A DNA stretch of 64,000 nt from Deinococcus koreensis (GCF_002901445.1 NZ_PPPD01000001.1:434001-498000), one strand, 5' to 3'; shown: positions 29,132 to 40,048, counted from the stretch's first letter. Notes: generated by a model from the letters alone, not told the origin. A program made the numbers and translations.

Positions 29132-31105
29132 TCATGCGCCGGCTCCCACCGGAGCGGCCTGGCTTCGGCGGGGCGCGCCCTGGGGCTGGCCGGGAACCCG
29201 GTGCACCGTCACGTCGGTCTCCAGGCGCTGGGTCTGGCCGTCCTGGTATCTGAACTCGGCCTCCACGCGCACCCGCTCCGAGCCGTCGTACAGCGCCTCC
29301 ACAATGGGCGCGTACTTCTCCCGGATGGCGCCCCGGCGCACCTTGCCGGTGCGGGTCAGCTCATCGTCGTCGGCGTCGAGCAGCTTGTACAGCAGCACGA
29401 AGCGCGCGATGCGTTCATGCGGCTCCAGGCGCGTGTTGGCGACCTCGACCTCGCGGCGGATCAGCTCGGCCACCTCGGGTTTGCCGCTCAGATCCATGTA
29501 GGTGGAATAGGCCAGCTGCCTCTTTTCGGCCCACTGCCCCACGGTCAGCGGATCGACGTTCAGGAAGGCCGTCACCTCGTCCTGGCCGTCCCCGAAGGCC
29601 ACGGCCTCGCGGATGAAGGGGCTGAACTTCAGGCGGTTCTCGATGTACTGCGGGCTGAAGGTCTCGCCGCCCGCCGAGCGCATCACGTCCTTCAGGCGGT
29701 CGATGACCTGCAGGTGCCCGTCCGCGGTCAGGCGGCCGGCGTCCCCGGAGTGCAGCCAGCCCTCCTTGATGGTCTCGGCGGTGGCCTCGGGCTTCTTGTA
29801 GTAGCCCTGGCACACCGCCGGGGAGCAGCTCAGGATCTCGCCGTCCTCGGAGATACGGCACTCGCCGCCCGGCAGGATCATGCCCACCGTGTCGAAACGC
29901 ACGTCGCCGTCGCGGTGCACGTAGGCGATCCCGATGTTCTCGGTCTGGCCGTAGATCTGCTTCAGGTTCACGCCGAGCCCGTGGTAGAAGCGGAAGACGT
30001 CCGGCCCCAGCGCGGCGCCGCCGGTGTAGGCGTGTTTCAGGCGCAGGAAGCCCAGCTGGTCGAGCAGCGGGCGGGTCAGGCCCCAGTACGCCACCCAGCG
30101 TTTGAAGGCGGCCAGCGGCGTGGGCCGGCGGCCACTGAGCGAGGCGTCGGCGGCGTCGGTGCTCCACCCCAGCAGCCGGGCGTACAGCGCGCGGTTGGGG
30201 CCGTACGACTCCTGCATGCGGATGTACATCTGGCTCTGGATGCCCTCCCACACGCGCGGCGGCGCGAAGATGAAGTGCGGGCCGACCTCGACCAGGTCCT
30301 GCATGGCGGTCTGTGTGCTCTCGGGGAAGTTCACGGTCACGCCGTTCGCCAGGGCCACCGCCACCGACATCATCTGCTCGCCGATCCAGGCCATCGGCAG
30401 GAAGCTCAGGTAGTCCTGCCCGGCCCGGAAGCCGTCCACCTGCCCCAGCGAGGCGCCCATGTAGAGCAGGTTGCGGTGCGTGAGCATGGCCGCCTTGGGA
30501 GACCCGGTGGTGCCGGAGGTCAGGCTGAAGTGGCAGACGTCGTCGGGCCTGCCCAGCGCCGACTCGTGGGTGAACACGTCGCCGGGCTGTTCCCGGCCCA
30601 GCTTCAGCAGCTCCGCGAAGGACAGGAACCAGTCGTCGCCGGCGTGCTTGCTCATGCCCCGGGCGTCCTCGTAGATCACCCGGCGCACCCTGGGCAGGGC
30701 GGCGCGGCACTCCAGCAGCTTGTCGACCTGCTCCTCGTCCTCGGCCAGCACCACCACGGCGTCGGTGTAGTCCAGGACGTACTGCACCTCGCTGGCGGCG
30801 CTGCTCTGGTACACCCCCACGCTGACCGCGCCCAGCGCCTGCGCGCCCAGTTCCATGAAGACCCAGGCGGGAATGTTCTCCGCGATGATGGCGACCTTCT
30901 CGCCGCGTGCCACGCCCAGGGCGCTCAGGCCAGCGGCGACCTCGCGCACCCGCTCCAGATAGGCCGCGTTGGTGGTCTCGTTCCAGATGCCGAATTCCTT
31001 GTGCCGCAGCGCCACGCCCTCCGGGAACAGCTCGGCCCGGCGCGCGAGCAGTTGCGGGATGGTCAGGGCGGTCACGTCGCCCATCACGGCGCCCAGTGAT
31101 GTCAT
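29132..31105 (-). CDS. Long-chain-type acyl-CoA synthetase (AMP-forming)
   Basis: A 657-residue adenylate-forming ligase of the FadD15/LACS type. P-loop-like motif SLTSGTTGSPKAAMLTHRN is near residue 195, YGQTENIG near residue 385, and the hinge motif GWLHSGDAGRL...VIDRLKDVMRSAGGE near 445-475. The start overlaps the livG stop (ATGA), so it is part of the transporter operon. A Liv-type importer beside such a ligase suggests that the imported acid is converted to its CoA ester. The substrate is unknown and chain length cannot be read from sequence. Confidence 0.9.
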   Translation of the reverse strand: MTSLGAVMGDVTALTIPQLLARRAELFPEGVALRHKEFGIWNETTNAAYLERVREVAAGLSALGVARGEKVAIIAENIPAWVFMELGAQALGAVSVGVYQSSAASEVQYVLDYTDAVVVLAEDEEQVDKLLECRAALPRVRRVIYEDARGMSKHAGDDWFLSFAELLKLGREQPGDVFTHESALGRPDDVCHFSLTSGTTGSPKAAMLTHRNLLYMGASLGQVDGFRAGQDYLSFLPMAWIGEQMMSVAVALANGVTVNFPESTQTAMQDLVEVGPHFIFAPPRVWEGIQSQMYIRMQESYGPNRALYARLLGWSTDAADASLSGRRPTPLAAFKRWVAYWGLTRPLLDQLGFLRLKHAYTGGAALGPDVFRFYHGLGVNLKQIYGQTENIGIAYVHRDGDVRFDTVGMILPGGECRISEDGEILSCSPAVCQGYYKKPEATAETIKEGWLHSGDAGRLTADGHLQVIDRLKDVMRSAGGETFSPQYIENRLKFSPFIREAVAFGDGQDEVTAFLNVDPLTVGQWAEKRQLAYSTYMDLSGKPEVAELIRREVEVANTRLEPHERIARFVLLYKLLDADDDELTRTGKVRRGAIREKYAPIVEALYDGSERVRVEAEFRYQDGQTQRLETDVTVHRVPGQPQGAPRRSQAAPVGAGA

Positions 31106-31893
31106 GCGCCCACCGCCTGCCGGGGGTCGTGGCCCGCCACGCCGGTGTACGCCTCGATCACGCGGGGATCGGCGCTGACCTCTGCCGGGGTACCGGAGGC
31201 GATCAACTGCCCGAAGTCCAGCACGTACACCCGGTCGCTGATGTCCATGACCACGCCCAGGTCATGCTCGATCAGCACGACCGTGATGCCGTGCTCGCGC
31301 CCGATGTCGAGGACGAAGCGCACCATGTCCTCCTTCTCCTCGACGTTCATGCCGGCCATCGGCTCGTCGAGCAGCAGCAGCGAGGGCGCCAGCGTGAGCG
31401 CGCGGGCGACCTCCACGCGCTTCTGGATGCCGTAGGCCAGCGTGCCGACCGGGTGGGCGCGGTGTTCCTCCAGCTCCATGAAGTCGATGATGCGCTCGAC
31501 GTAGGCGCGGTTCTCGGCCTCGCGGCGGCTGGCCCGGCCGTAGTACACCAGCGAGTCCAGCAGGCTGTACTTCAGGTGGGTGTGCCGCGCCAGCAGCAGG
31601 TTCTCCACCACGTTCAGCCCCCGGAACAGCTCCAGGTTCTGGAAGGCCCGCGCGATCCCGTAACTGGTCACCACGTTCGGCGCGGCGCGGCTCAGGTCGT
31701 GCTCGCCGTAGCTGATGCGGCCCCGGGTGGGGTGGTAGAAGCCGCTGATGCAGTTCAGCAGGCTGGTCTTCCCGGCCCCGTTCGGCCCGATGATGGACAC
31801 GATCTCGCCCTCCGGGACGCTCAGGCTCACGTCACTCAGGGCGTTCAGCCCGCCGAAGGTCAGGGTGACGTGTTCAACATGCAGTTGCGACAT
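31102..31893 (-). CDS. livG: Liv-type ABC transporter ATPase LivG
   Basis: The second ATPase of the importer and first gene of the minus-strand operon. Walker A IIGPNGAGKTSLLN near residue 35, signature GTLAYGIQKRVEVARAL near residue 145, and Walker B LLLLDEPMAGMN near residue 165 are all present. In the signature the usual SGGQ-like sequence is replaced by AYGIQ, as is common in LivG. A GGAGGT site precedes ATG 31893. The promoter lies in the divergent region with two operators. Confidence 0.93.
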   Translation of the reverse strand: MSQLHVEHVTLTFGGLNALSDVSLSVPEGEIVSIIGPNGAGKTSLLNCISGFYHPTRGRISYGEHDLSRAAPNVVTSYGIARAFQNLELFRGLNVVENLLLARHTHLKYSLLDSLVYYGRASRREAENRAYVERIIDFMELEEHRAHPVGTLAYGIQKRVEVARALTLAPSLLLLDEPMAGMNVEEKEDMVRFVLDIGREHGITVVLIEHDLGVVMDISDRVYVLDFGQLIASGTPAEVSADPRVIEAYTGVAGHDPRQAVGA

Positions 31894-32022
31894 TGCACCT
31901 CCGGAAGTGAGTGAATGGCCGAACGCGGAGTGGCGGGCATGGGCGCAGGACAGCCGTTTGCCAGACCCGATGACATTGTTGGTGGGGCGATTATGGAGGG
32001 GCAGGGCGCCGCACCGGCTCTG

Positions 32023-32038
32023 ATCTGTCTAGACCAGT
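32023..32038. promoter_or_regulatory. Operator copy 1 in the divergent ligase promoter
   Basis: ATCTGTCTAGACCAGT, a near-palindrome around TCTAGA. Copy 2 is identical and 42 bases away (four helical turns), so both sites face the same side of DNA. TetR-type binding is likely but inferred. Confidence 0.65.
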
Positions 32039-32064
32039 CACGGTGACAAATCGAATTTAGGCAA

Positions 32065-32080
32065 ATCTGTCTAGACCAGT
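32065..32080. promoter_or_regulatory. Operator copy 2 in the divergent ligase promoter
   Basis: Identical 16-base copy of the site at 32023-32038. The AT-rich DNA between the copies (TTGTCA on the minus strand, TAAATT) probably holds the promoters, so binding would block both operons. Confidence 0.65.
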
Positions 32081-32155
32081 TCCGAGGGTGAGGGTGGCCG
32101 CTCGGCACACTGGACTGCACCGCACCCCTCCCCACCTCCGAGCAAAAGGCCTCCC

Positions 32156-33697
32156 TTGAAGACCCCGCTGACGCCCCTGGAACCCGTGCTGCGCGCCCTC
32201 CGGGTGCATGGGCAGCGCCCTGCCATCGTGGAGCCGGGCGCCCCGGCCCTCGGCTATGCCGGGCTCGCCGACCGCGTGGCCCGCCTGATGACCCTGCTGC
32301 GCGAACACGGCCTGGCGCCCGGGGGCCACGCCCTGCTGGTCTCCCCCAACACCGCCGACGCCCTGTTGGCCTTCCATGCCGTGCCGCTGGCCGGCGGCGT
32401 GATCGTGCCCCTGAACCCCGCCTTTCCCGACGAGTCGCTGCACTTCCTGGCCGCCCACGCCGACCCCTGCGTGGCCCTGGTGGACAGCGCGCACCTTGGG
32501 CGCCTGCAGGGCCGGCTGGACGACCTGGGGGTGCCGGTGATCGCCATCGGGGCGGGGGGAGGGCTCTTTGAACGGCTCGAACGCTTCCCCCGCGCGCCCC
32601 TGACCCTGCCAGCCGGGCTGGACGAGGACGGGGTCATCTCGGTCAACTACACCAGCGGCACCACCAGCGACCCCAAGGGCGTGATGCTGACCCACCGCAA
32701 CGCCTTCGTGAACCTGGCCAACCTGCTCTACCACCTCAACCTGCGCCCGGGCCACGCCTTCCTGCACGCGCTGACGCTCTCGCACTCGAACGGCTGGGGC
32801 AGCGCCTGGGCGGTCACGGCGGCGGGCGCCACCCACCTGACCCTGCCCGATCCGGCGGAGCTGCGTCAGGCCATCACGGCCTCCGGGGTCACGCACCTGT
32901 GCGCCTCGCCGTCCCTGCTCGCCCCGCTGGTCGACAGCGCGGCGCCCCTGCGCCTGCCCCGGCCGGTGCGGCTGCTGCTGGCCGGCACGCGCCCGCATTC
33001 CCGGCTGCTGGGCAGCCTGCAGGAGCAGGGCTTCGAGGTGCTGCACGGCTACGGCCTGACCGAGACCAGCGCCGTGCTGAGCGTGAACGACCTGAGCGAG
33101 ACGCAGGGCGCCCCCCCCCAGACCCTGACCCGTCAGGGCCACCCGATGATCTACAGCGGTGAGATCCGGGTCGTGCTGGACAGTGGCGAGGCTGCGCCCC
33201 ACGACGGCCAGACGCCCGGCGAGATCGTGATCCGCTCGAACCAGACCATGAAGGGCTACTACAAGAACCCCAGGGCCACCCGCCGGGTCATGAGGGACGG
33301 CTGGCTGCATACCGGCGACCTGGCCGTCACGCACCCGGACGGCCGCATCGACATCCTTGACCGCGAGGGCGACCTGCTGAACCTGGCCGGTCATCCCTTC
33401 TCCAGCACCCAGATCGAGGCCGTGCTCTACCGCCACCCCAGCGTGCGTGAGGCCGTGGTCATCGGCACGCACGCGCAGGGCGGCGACACCCCCACCGCCT
33501 TCGTGACCCTGCATCCGGGCGCGCAGGTGCTGGGCCGCGAACTGCTGAGCTTCTGCGCCCCCCACCTGCCGGACTACGCCCTGCCCCGCCGCATCCAGCT
33601 CGTGCAGGAGTTGCCCAAGACCGCCAGCGGCAAGGTGCTCAAACACGTGCTGCGCGAACAGGTCAGGGAGAAGGCGGTGGCGCAACCAGCGGATTAG
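32156..33697 (+). CDS. AMP-binding acyl/aryl-CoA synthetase
   Basis: A 513-residue adenylate-forming ligase of the medium-chain/aryl type. Motifs: SVNYTSGTTSDPKGVMLTHRN near residue 162, GYGLTETSAVLS near residue 300, GWLHTGDLAV and the C-terminal LPKTASGKVLKHVL with the acetylatable catalytic Lys. It is divergent from the Liv operon and shares its twin operators. The start is TTG 32156 after AAAGG. This is the third CoA ligase of the cluster; the substrate is unknown. Confidence 0.88.
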   Translation: MKTPLTPLEPVLRALRVHGQRPAIVEPGAPALGYAGLADRVARLMTLLREHGLAPGGHALLVSPNTADALLAFHAVPLAGGVIVPLNPAFPDESLHFLAAHADPCVALVDSAHLGRLQGRLDDLGVPVIAIGAGGGLFERLERFPRAPLTLPAGLDEDGVISVNYTSGTTSDPKGVMLTHRNAFVNLANLLYHLNLRPGHAFLHALTLSHSNGWGSAWAVTAAGATHLTLPDPAELRQAITASGVTHLCASPSLLAPLVDSAAPLRLPRPVRLLLAGTRPHSRLLGSLQEQGFEVLHGYGLTETSAVLSVNDLSETQGAPPQTLTRQGHPMIYSGEIRVVLDSGEAAPHDGQTPGEIVIRSNQTMKGYYKNPRATRRVMRDGWLHTGDLAVTHPDGRIDILDREGDLLNLAGHPFSSTQIEAVLYRHPSVREAVVIGTHAQGGDTPTAFVTLHPGAQVLGRELLSFCAPHLPDYALPRRIQLVQELPKTASGKVLKHVLREQVREKAVAQPAD

Positions 33698-33786
33698 GGC
33701 AGTCAGGGGCCTGAGGGGCCCCGACCATCCTGGCCCGTGTTCCCGGGGCCGGCGTGCGCCCCGCCCCGTTCCCCCGCCACCTCTGC

Positions 33787-33792
33787 TACCTT
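33787..33792 (+). promoter_or_regulatory. -10 box of rnhB
   Basis: TACCTT, 7 bases before ATG 33800. Confidence 0.45.
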
Positions 33793-33799
33793 CCTCGCT

Positions 33800-34447
33800 A
33801 TGCCGGCCCCCTCCGTGACCCCTGACTGGGCCTTCGAGCGCGAGCACTGGCGCCGGGGCCACTTCCGGGTGGCGGGGGTGGACGAGGCCGGGCGCGGCGC
33901 CTGGGCGGGGCCGGTCACGGTGGCGGCCGTGATCCTGCCCGGCACGGCCCAGGACTACCCCTTCCGCGATTCCAAGCAGCTCTCGGCGGCGCAGCGGGAG
34001 GAGTACGCGGCCGAGGTGAGGCGGGTGGCCGTGACCTGGGCTGTGGAGCACGCCTGGCCCCAGGAGATCGACCGCCTGAACATCCTGGGCGCGACCCACG
34101 CGGCGGCGCTGCGGGCCCTCGCGCGCCTGAGCCCCGCTCCGCAGGCCCTGGTCACCGATTACCTGCGGCTGCGGGTGGACATCCCCATTAGCGCCCCCCC
34201 GAAAGCCGACGCCCTGAGCTACTCGGTGGCGGCGGCCAGCCTGCTCGCCAAGACGGAGCGCGACCGCCTGATGCTGGAACTGGACGCGCAGCACCCGGGC
34301 TACGGATTCGCCGGACACAAGGGCTATGGGGCGCCCGCCCACCGCGCCGCCCTGCGCGACCTGGGCGTGAGCGGGGCTCACCGGCGTAGCTACGCGCCGA
34401 TCCGCGCCCTGCTGGACGACCCGGACGGCCTCCCCCGGCTGCTGTAG
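33800..34447 (+). CDS. rnhB: Ribonuclease HII
   Basis: Cleaves RNA in RNA-DNA hybrids, including single ribonucleotides in DNA. The active-site block VAGVDEAGRGAWAGPV (Asp, Glu) is near residue 25, DSKQLS near 57, and the later VTDYLRL and AASLLAKTERDRLM segments supply the remaining acidic residues. Length (215 aa) is normal. The leaderless ATG is preferred over ATG 33737. Confidence 0.93.
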   Translation: MPAPSVTPDWAFEREHWRRGHFRVAGVDEAGRGAWAGPVTVAAVILPGTAQDYPFRDSKQLSAAQREEYAAEVRRVAVTWAVEHAWPQEIDRLNILGATHAAALRALARLSPAPQALVTDYLRLRVDIPISAPPKADALSYSVAAASLLAKTERDRLMLELDAQHPGYGFAGHKGYGAPAHRAALRDLGVSGAHRRSYAPIRALLDDPDGLPRLL

Positions 34448-34651
34448 ACACCCCGGCGCCCGTGAGGACAGGTCGTGGACTCCAGGGTGATCCGGCCAGC
34501 GTGGACGCAGGCCAACGATGAACATCTGCCTAACCCGCTTCTGTTCGCTGGCGTGCAGACCTGAGCCCAGGGCCGACCCACAGTGGGGCCAGATGCTTAT
34601 GTGCGGTCAGGCACCGGGCCGGGCCGCCGTCAGATGCGTCTGGGAGTCATC

Positions 34652-34870
34652 ATGTCCAACCGCACGTTCTCGACCATCCTGAATTTCCTGGGCTTCGCCT
34701 CCATTCTGGCCTCCATCGCCATCTGGTTCACGCAGGGCGGCACCGAGAAGTCCCACGAGGAGCGCTCGCACGGCGAACGTTTCGGCATCTTCGTGGGCCT
34801 CTGGGCGCCGACCTTCTTCATCCTGGCCAACAAGTTCCACGAGACGGCTCTGGACAGGGGCGAGTCCTGA
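34652..34870 (+). CDS. Small single-span membrane protein, 72 aa
   Basis: One or two hydrophobic stretches (ILNFLGFASILASIAIWF, residues 8-25; FVGLWAPTFFILANKF, near 47-62) flank a charged His/Glu segment. GGGAG lies before ATG 34652. The in-frame extension from 34583 is not hydrophobic and is rejected. No family recognised. Confidence 0.6.
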   Translation: MSNRTFSTILNFLGFASILASIAIWFTQGGTEKSHEERSHGERFGIFVGLWAPTFFILANKFHETALDRGES

Positions 34871-34935
34871 GCCAGGCGGGGTAGGAGGGCCGCGGCCCCG
34901 AGTGGGCGGCAGCCTCGCCCTGACCGGAAGTCATT

Positions 34936-34941
34936 TAAACT
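34936..34941 (+). promoter_or_regulatory. -10 box before the MOSC gene
   Basis: TAAACT, 7 bases before ATG 34949, which opens a 12-codon mini-ORF rather than the MOSC gene itself. Confidence 0.5.
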
Positions 34942-34948
34942 GGGGGTC

Positions 34949-34987
34949 ATGACGTGTCCTGGCAGCCGTCGGCAGGCGGTCGGATGA
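34949..34987 (+). other. Candidate leaderless mini-ORF coupled to the MOSC gene
   Basis: Encodes MTCPGSRRQAVG. Its TGA overlaps the MOSC start as ATGA (34984-34987), which allows stop-restart coupling. An in-frame GTG at 34954 is an alternative start for the MOSC protein itself. Confidence 0.4.
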
Positions 34988-35529
34988 CCGCTCCCCACGT
35001 CGTCTGTGTCGCCATCGACGGTGAGCACCGCTTCAGCAAGGTGCCGCAGCCGCAGATCCGGCTGCTGGCGGGACTGGGGGCCGAAGGCGACGCCCACGCG
35101 GGGGTCACCGTCAGGCACCGTTCCCGCGTGGCACGAGACCCGACGCAGCCCAATCTGCGGCAGATCCACCTGATCCAAGCGGAACTCTTCGACGAGGTGC
35201 GGGCCCAGGGATTCAGAGTGCAGGCGGCCGACCTGGGCGAGAACATCACTACTCGCGGGCTCGACCTGCTGGGCCTGCCCCGGGGCACGCGCCTGTATCT
35301 GGGCGCGTCGGCCGTGGTCGAGGTGACCGGACTTCGCAATCCCTGCGCGCAGATTGACGCCTTCCAACCGGGGCTGCTGAGAACCGTGCTGGGTCAGGAC
35401 TCACAGGGGCAAACGACCTACAGGGCGGGCATCATGGGAAGGGTGCTGGCCGGCGGCGAGGTCAGGCCGGGCGACGCCATCCAGACCGAGCTGCCGCCTG
35501 GGCCGCACGAGCGGCTGGAGCGCGTTTAG
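34984..35529 (+). CDS. MOSC domain protein
   Basis: MOSC domains bind sulfur carriers and molybdenum cofactor and are found in YiiM-like proteins and in Moco sulfurases. The signature LRNPCAQIDAFQPGL with its conserved Cys lies near residue 122, preceded by GDAHAGVT near residue 35 and DLGENITTRGLDL near residue 85. At 181 residues it is a stand-alone MOSC protein. ATG 34984 is taken as start; GTG 34954 would add 10 residues. moaB elsewhere in the window shows that the cell makes Moco. Confidence 0.85.
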   Translation: MTAPHVVCVAIDGEHRFSKVPQPQIRLLAGLGAEGDAHAGVTVRHRSRVARDPTQPNLRQIHLIQAELFDEVRAQGFRVQAADLGENITTRGLDLLGLPRGTRLYLGASAVVEVTGLRNPCAQIDAFQPGLLRTVLGQDSQGQTTYRAGIMGRVLAGGEVRPGDAIQTELPPGPHERLERV

Positions 35530-35570
35530 AGTTGTGGTTCCATTGACCGCACCAGCTCAAGGACAGCTAG

Positions 35571-35798
35571 AGCTTCCACGCCCCCCTCAAGACGCGTGAT
35601 GTGCAATGCGAACCCAGTCGTCTGGATCACGGCCTGTTTCCCTCCCTCCGTGTGGGGGAAGGCTGGGGACTTGAAAAGCTGCGAAGCAGAGGGGGGTGGC
35701 GGGCGAAGCTCGCCCTCGTACTGGACGCTTATGTCCCATCCCCTGTCCGATACCGGTTCTTGTCATTGCACATCAGGCGTCACAAGGGGGGCGGAGCT
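35571..35798. mobile_element. MITE-like element with terminal inverted repeats
   Basis: A 228-base segment in the gap between the MOSC and GNAT genes. The ends are imperfect inverted repeats: AGCT, CGCCCCCCT and GACGC(G/C)TGATGTGCAATG on the left (35571-35608), and the complement on the right (35764-35798). The inner 17 of 18 bases match. It encodes no protein. No target duplication is clear, though both ends abut CTA-like sequence. No second copy is in the window. Confidence 0.55.
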
Positions 35799-35872
35799 AA
35801 AACCTTGTGTTTACCGAGTTCGAAAAGACACTCAACCAAAACTGCCCGAACCATTGCCCCTGACGAGCGCGT

Positions 35873-36682
35873 TCAATCGGCGGCAGGGCGCTTCTGGAAA
35901 CCCACCTGGGTCTCGGTCTTGGCGAAGCCCACGCTCTCGTACAGGCGCTGGGCGTGGTATTCGGGGTCGGCCACGATGACCAGGGTGCGGGTGCCTAGGT
36001 GCTCGCGGGCCCAGTCCCCGGCCGTGTGTACCAGGGTGCCCGCCAAGCCGCGCGAGCGGGCCTCCGGATGGGTCTCGACGCTCTGGTAGCGGGCTACCCC
36101 CTCGCCCGCGTCGAAGATGCCCAGGCCAGAGAGCATGGCCCCGGTGGCGTCGAAGGCGCCCAGCATCGCGCCGTGCCCGGCCTCCTGCGCCCGGCGGTAC
36201 GAGGCCAGCTTGAGCAGTGAGAACGTGCGGTAGCCCTCCGGCTCATGGCCCCCTGGGTCGGCTGCGTTGACGGCCTCGCGCAGGGTCAGCGCGGCGGCCC
36301 AGTCGGCATCGGAGGCCAGCGGGCGGAAGGTGGCGTCGCGGCTCAGGCGGCGGGGCGGCCAGGTGCGTTCGGACGTCAGCACGCTGTCCCTGAGCACCTG
36401 GTAGCCGGCGGCCAGGAACTCCGCCGGGTCACTGGCCTCGCCTCCAGATGTGTCCACGCCGAAGACCCGGTGCTTCGCACCCGGATGATGTCGGGCGAAC
36501 AGCGCGTCCCAGCGGGCCAAGTCGCCGGCCTGCGGCGCGGCCGGCATCAGCAGGAAGTTGCCCCACCAGAAGCCCTGGTTCTGCGGTGAGCGGATCACGG
36601 TCAGGTCGCCCTCGCGGGTGATGACGCTGCCCTCGTGCCGGCGCAGGGCGAGGTCCGTGAAGTAGGCCAGGGAGCGGGACAT
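35873..36682 (-). CDS. GNAT-family N-acetyltransferase
   Basis: A 269-residue protein with an N-terminal ~120-residue part and a C-terminal GNAT domain. The acetyl-CoA motif A region is SVETHPEARSRGLAGTLVHTA near residue 205, followed by LVIVADPEYHAQRLYESVGF. ATG 36682 is leaderless behind TAGCCT. The substrate is unknown. Confidence 0.8.
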   Translation of the reverse strand: MSRSLAYFTDLALRRHEGSVITREGDLTVIRSPQNQGFWWGNFLLMPAAPQAGDLARWDALFARHHPGAKHRVFGVDTSGGEASDPAEFLAAGYQVLRDSVLTSERTWPPRRLSRDATFRPLASDADWAAALTLREAVNAADPGGHEPEGYRTFSLLKLASYRRAQEAGHGAMLGAFDATGAMLSGLGIFDAGEGVARYQSVETHPEARSRGLAGTLVHTAGDWAREHLGTRTLVIVADPEYHAQRLYESVGFAKTETQVGFQKRPAAD

Positions 36683-36688
36683 GGCCGC

Positions 36689-36694
36689 AGGCTA
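36689..36694 (-). promoter_or_regulatory. -10 box of the GNAT gene
   Basis: TAGCCT on the minus strand, 6 bases before ATG. Confidence 0.45.
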
Positions 36695-36751
36695 AGGCAG
36701 GGAGGGGGATGTGGGGATGCGCCATCTGGCGGGGTCGACCGGACGCGCCCA

Positions 36752-38089
36752 TCAGTACCGGCAGTCGCGGCCGGTGATGCCGCAGGGCTCCTCGCGAGTC
36801 CAGGGGGCCTGCAGCGCGGCCTGGGCCAGCCTGGAGGCGAAGTCGGCGGTCTCGGAGACCAGCGCCGGGTCGAGGCTGCGGTCGCCCGGCGCGTGGTAGT
36901 TCACGTCCTCGCCCCGGTTCAGGTACACGGTGCGGATGCCCTGGCGCTTGAAATTCAGGTGGTCGCTGCGCCCGCTCAGCGGTGAACTGCGCCCGAAGGT
37001 CTCACGGGTGCGAGTGGGTCGGTCGTCGAAGACCCGGATGTCCGGCCGGAGCCGCCGGGCCAGCGCCAGCAGCTCGGGATGGGCCTCGACCCCCAGCGGC
37101 GCGGCCCCCACCCCCACCATGTCGAAATTGAGCATGGCGCGGGTGTCGCGCAGCGGAAAGCCGTAGGTCGTGATGAAGGCGTAACTGCCGTGCAGGCCGT
37201 CCTCCTCGGCGTCGAACAGCACGAACCAGGCGCGCCCGGCCAGGGGCGTACCGGCGGCGCGGCGGGCGGCCTCCAGCACCGCCAGCACGCCGCTGGCGTT
37301 GTCGTTGGCGCCGGGCGAGCCGTTCACGGTGTCCAGGTGGGCGCCGAACAGCACCTCCGGGCGCGCCTCGACGCGAGCCGCGATCAGGTTGTGGCCGGTC
37401 ACCTCCCGCCACTCCACCCGCGAGGTCAGGCTGGCCGGCCGCCCGGCCTGCGCCAGCACCCGCTCCGCGTCCCGCGCACCGACCGTCACCAGGGGCAGCG
37501 GGGTCTCCGAGACGCGCTCCAGGGGGTGACCGGGGCAGGTCTCCACCAGCACCAGGCCCAGGCCGCCCGCGTCGATCACGCGCTCGGTCAGGTCGCGCCA
37601 GGAGCCCCGCGGGCAGGTGGTCAGGGCCAGTCCGGCCTCCAGCCCCAGCGCCCGCAGCCGCTCCGCCGGGGCGTCCGGGGGCACGCGCACCAGCCGCCCC
37701 TGCTGATCGCCCCCGCGGGCCCCGTACAGCGCCCGCACCGGCACGCGCAGCTCGCCCACCCGCAGCTCGCCGCCCTGGTCGAAGGGCCGCGTGACCTGCA
37801 CCGGCTGCTCGGTCACCCGGTAGCCCAGCGCCCGGAACTGCCCGGCCAGCCAGGCGGCGGCGCGCCCATGACCCTCGCTGCCCACCGGACGCGGCCCGAA
37901 GGCGGCGAGGTCGGCCCAGTCCTGCGCGGGGGTGCGGGTCAGGGCGGCGCCCTGGGGGCTCAGGTCGTGCGGCCGGCCGAGCACCGACCACCCGCCCCAG
38001 AGGGCCAGGAGCGCCAGCATGGCGGGCACCAGCCAGTGCCACAGGGGCCGGGCCGGACGGGTCGGCAGGGCGCGGCGCCGGGCGTACAT
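36752..38089 (-). CDS. M28-family zinc aminopeptidase, membrane-anchored
   Basis: An extracytoplasmic metallopeptidase of 445 residues. A single N-terminal span ([19 protein letters not shown], residues 17-35) likely acts as an anchor. The zinc-binding residues lie in [20 protein letters not shown] near residue 255 (His, Asp), FDAEEDG near 300 (Glu), NFDMVG near 325, and a late His in the [12 protein letters not shown] segment. A PA-like insertion precedes the catalytic part. ATG 38089 is leaderless; a longer frame to 38242 is rejected. Confidence 0.85.
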   Translation of the reverse strand: MYARRRALPTRPARPLWHWLVPAMLALLALWGGWSVLGRPHDLSPQGAALTRTPAQDWADLAAFGPRPVGSEGHGRAAAWLAGQFRALGYRVTEQPVQVTRPFDQGGELRVGELRVPVRALYGARGGDQQGRLVRVPPDAPAERLRALGLEAGLALTTCPRGSWRDLTERVIDAGGLGLVLVETCPGHPLERVSETPLPLVTVGARDAERVLAQAGRPASLTSRVEWREVTGHNLIAARVEARPEVLFGAHLDTVNGSPGANDNASGVLAVLEAARRAAGTPLAGRAWFVLFDAEEDGLHGSYAFITTYGFPLRDTRAMLNFDMVGVGAAPLGVEAHPELLALARRLRPDIRVFDDRPTRTRETFGRSSPLSGRSDHLNFKRQGIRTVYLNRGEDVNYHAPGDRSLDPALVSETADFASRLAQAALQAPWTREEPCGITGRDCRY

Positions 38090-38095
38090 GATGGG

Positions 38096-38101
38096 AGGAT
38101 A
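38096..38101 (-). promoter_or_regulatory. -10 box of the M28 peptidase gene
   Basis: TATCCT on the minus strand, 6 bases before ATG 38089. It diverges from the lepA promoter. Confidence 0.45.
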
Positions 38102-38203
38102 CGAGGCTGGCGGGCAGCGGGTTTCCTCAGTCGAGCGGCGTCCGGGGGCCAGGCTCTGCGCGTCCAGTGTGCTCCGGCCCTGTGAGCCGGGCCCACTCCT
38201 GGG

Positions 38204-38209
38204 TACACT
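38204..38209 (+). promoter_or_regulatory. -10 box of lepA
   Basis: TACACT, 7 bases before GTG 38217. The sequence TACACT-N-CCGGGCG is nearly the same at murG. Confidence 0.5.
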
Positions 38210-38216
38210 GCCGGGC

Positions 38217-40022
<1,806 letters not shown>

Positions 40023-40048
40023 AGCGGGGAGAGCGAAAGGGAGGCGGC

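Noticed and set aside
35596..36089. Short plus-strand ORFs over the MITE-like element
   Set aside because: They lack ribosome sites, run into the opposite GNAT gene and have no recognisable sequence.
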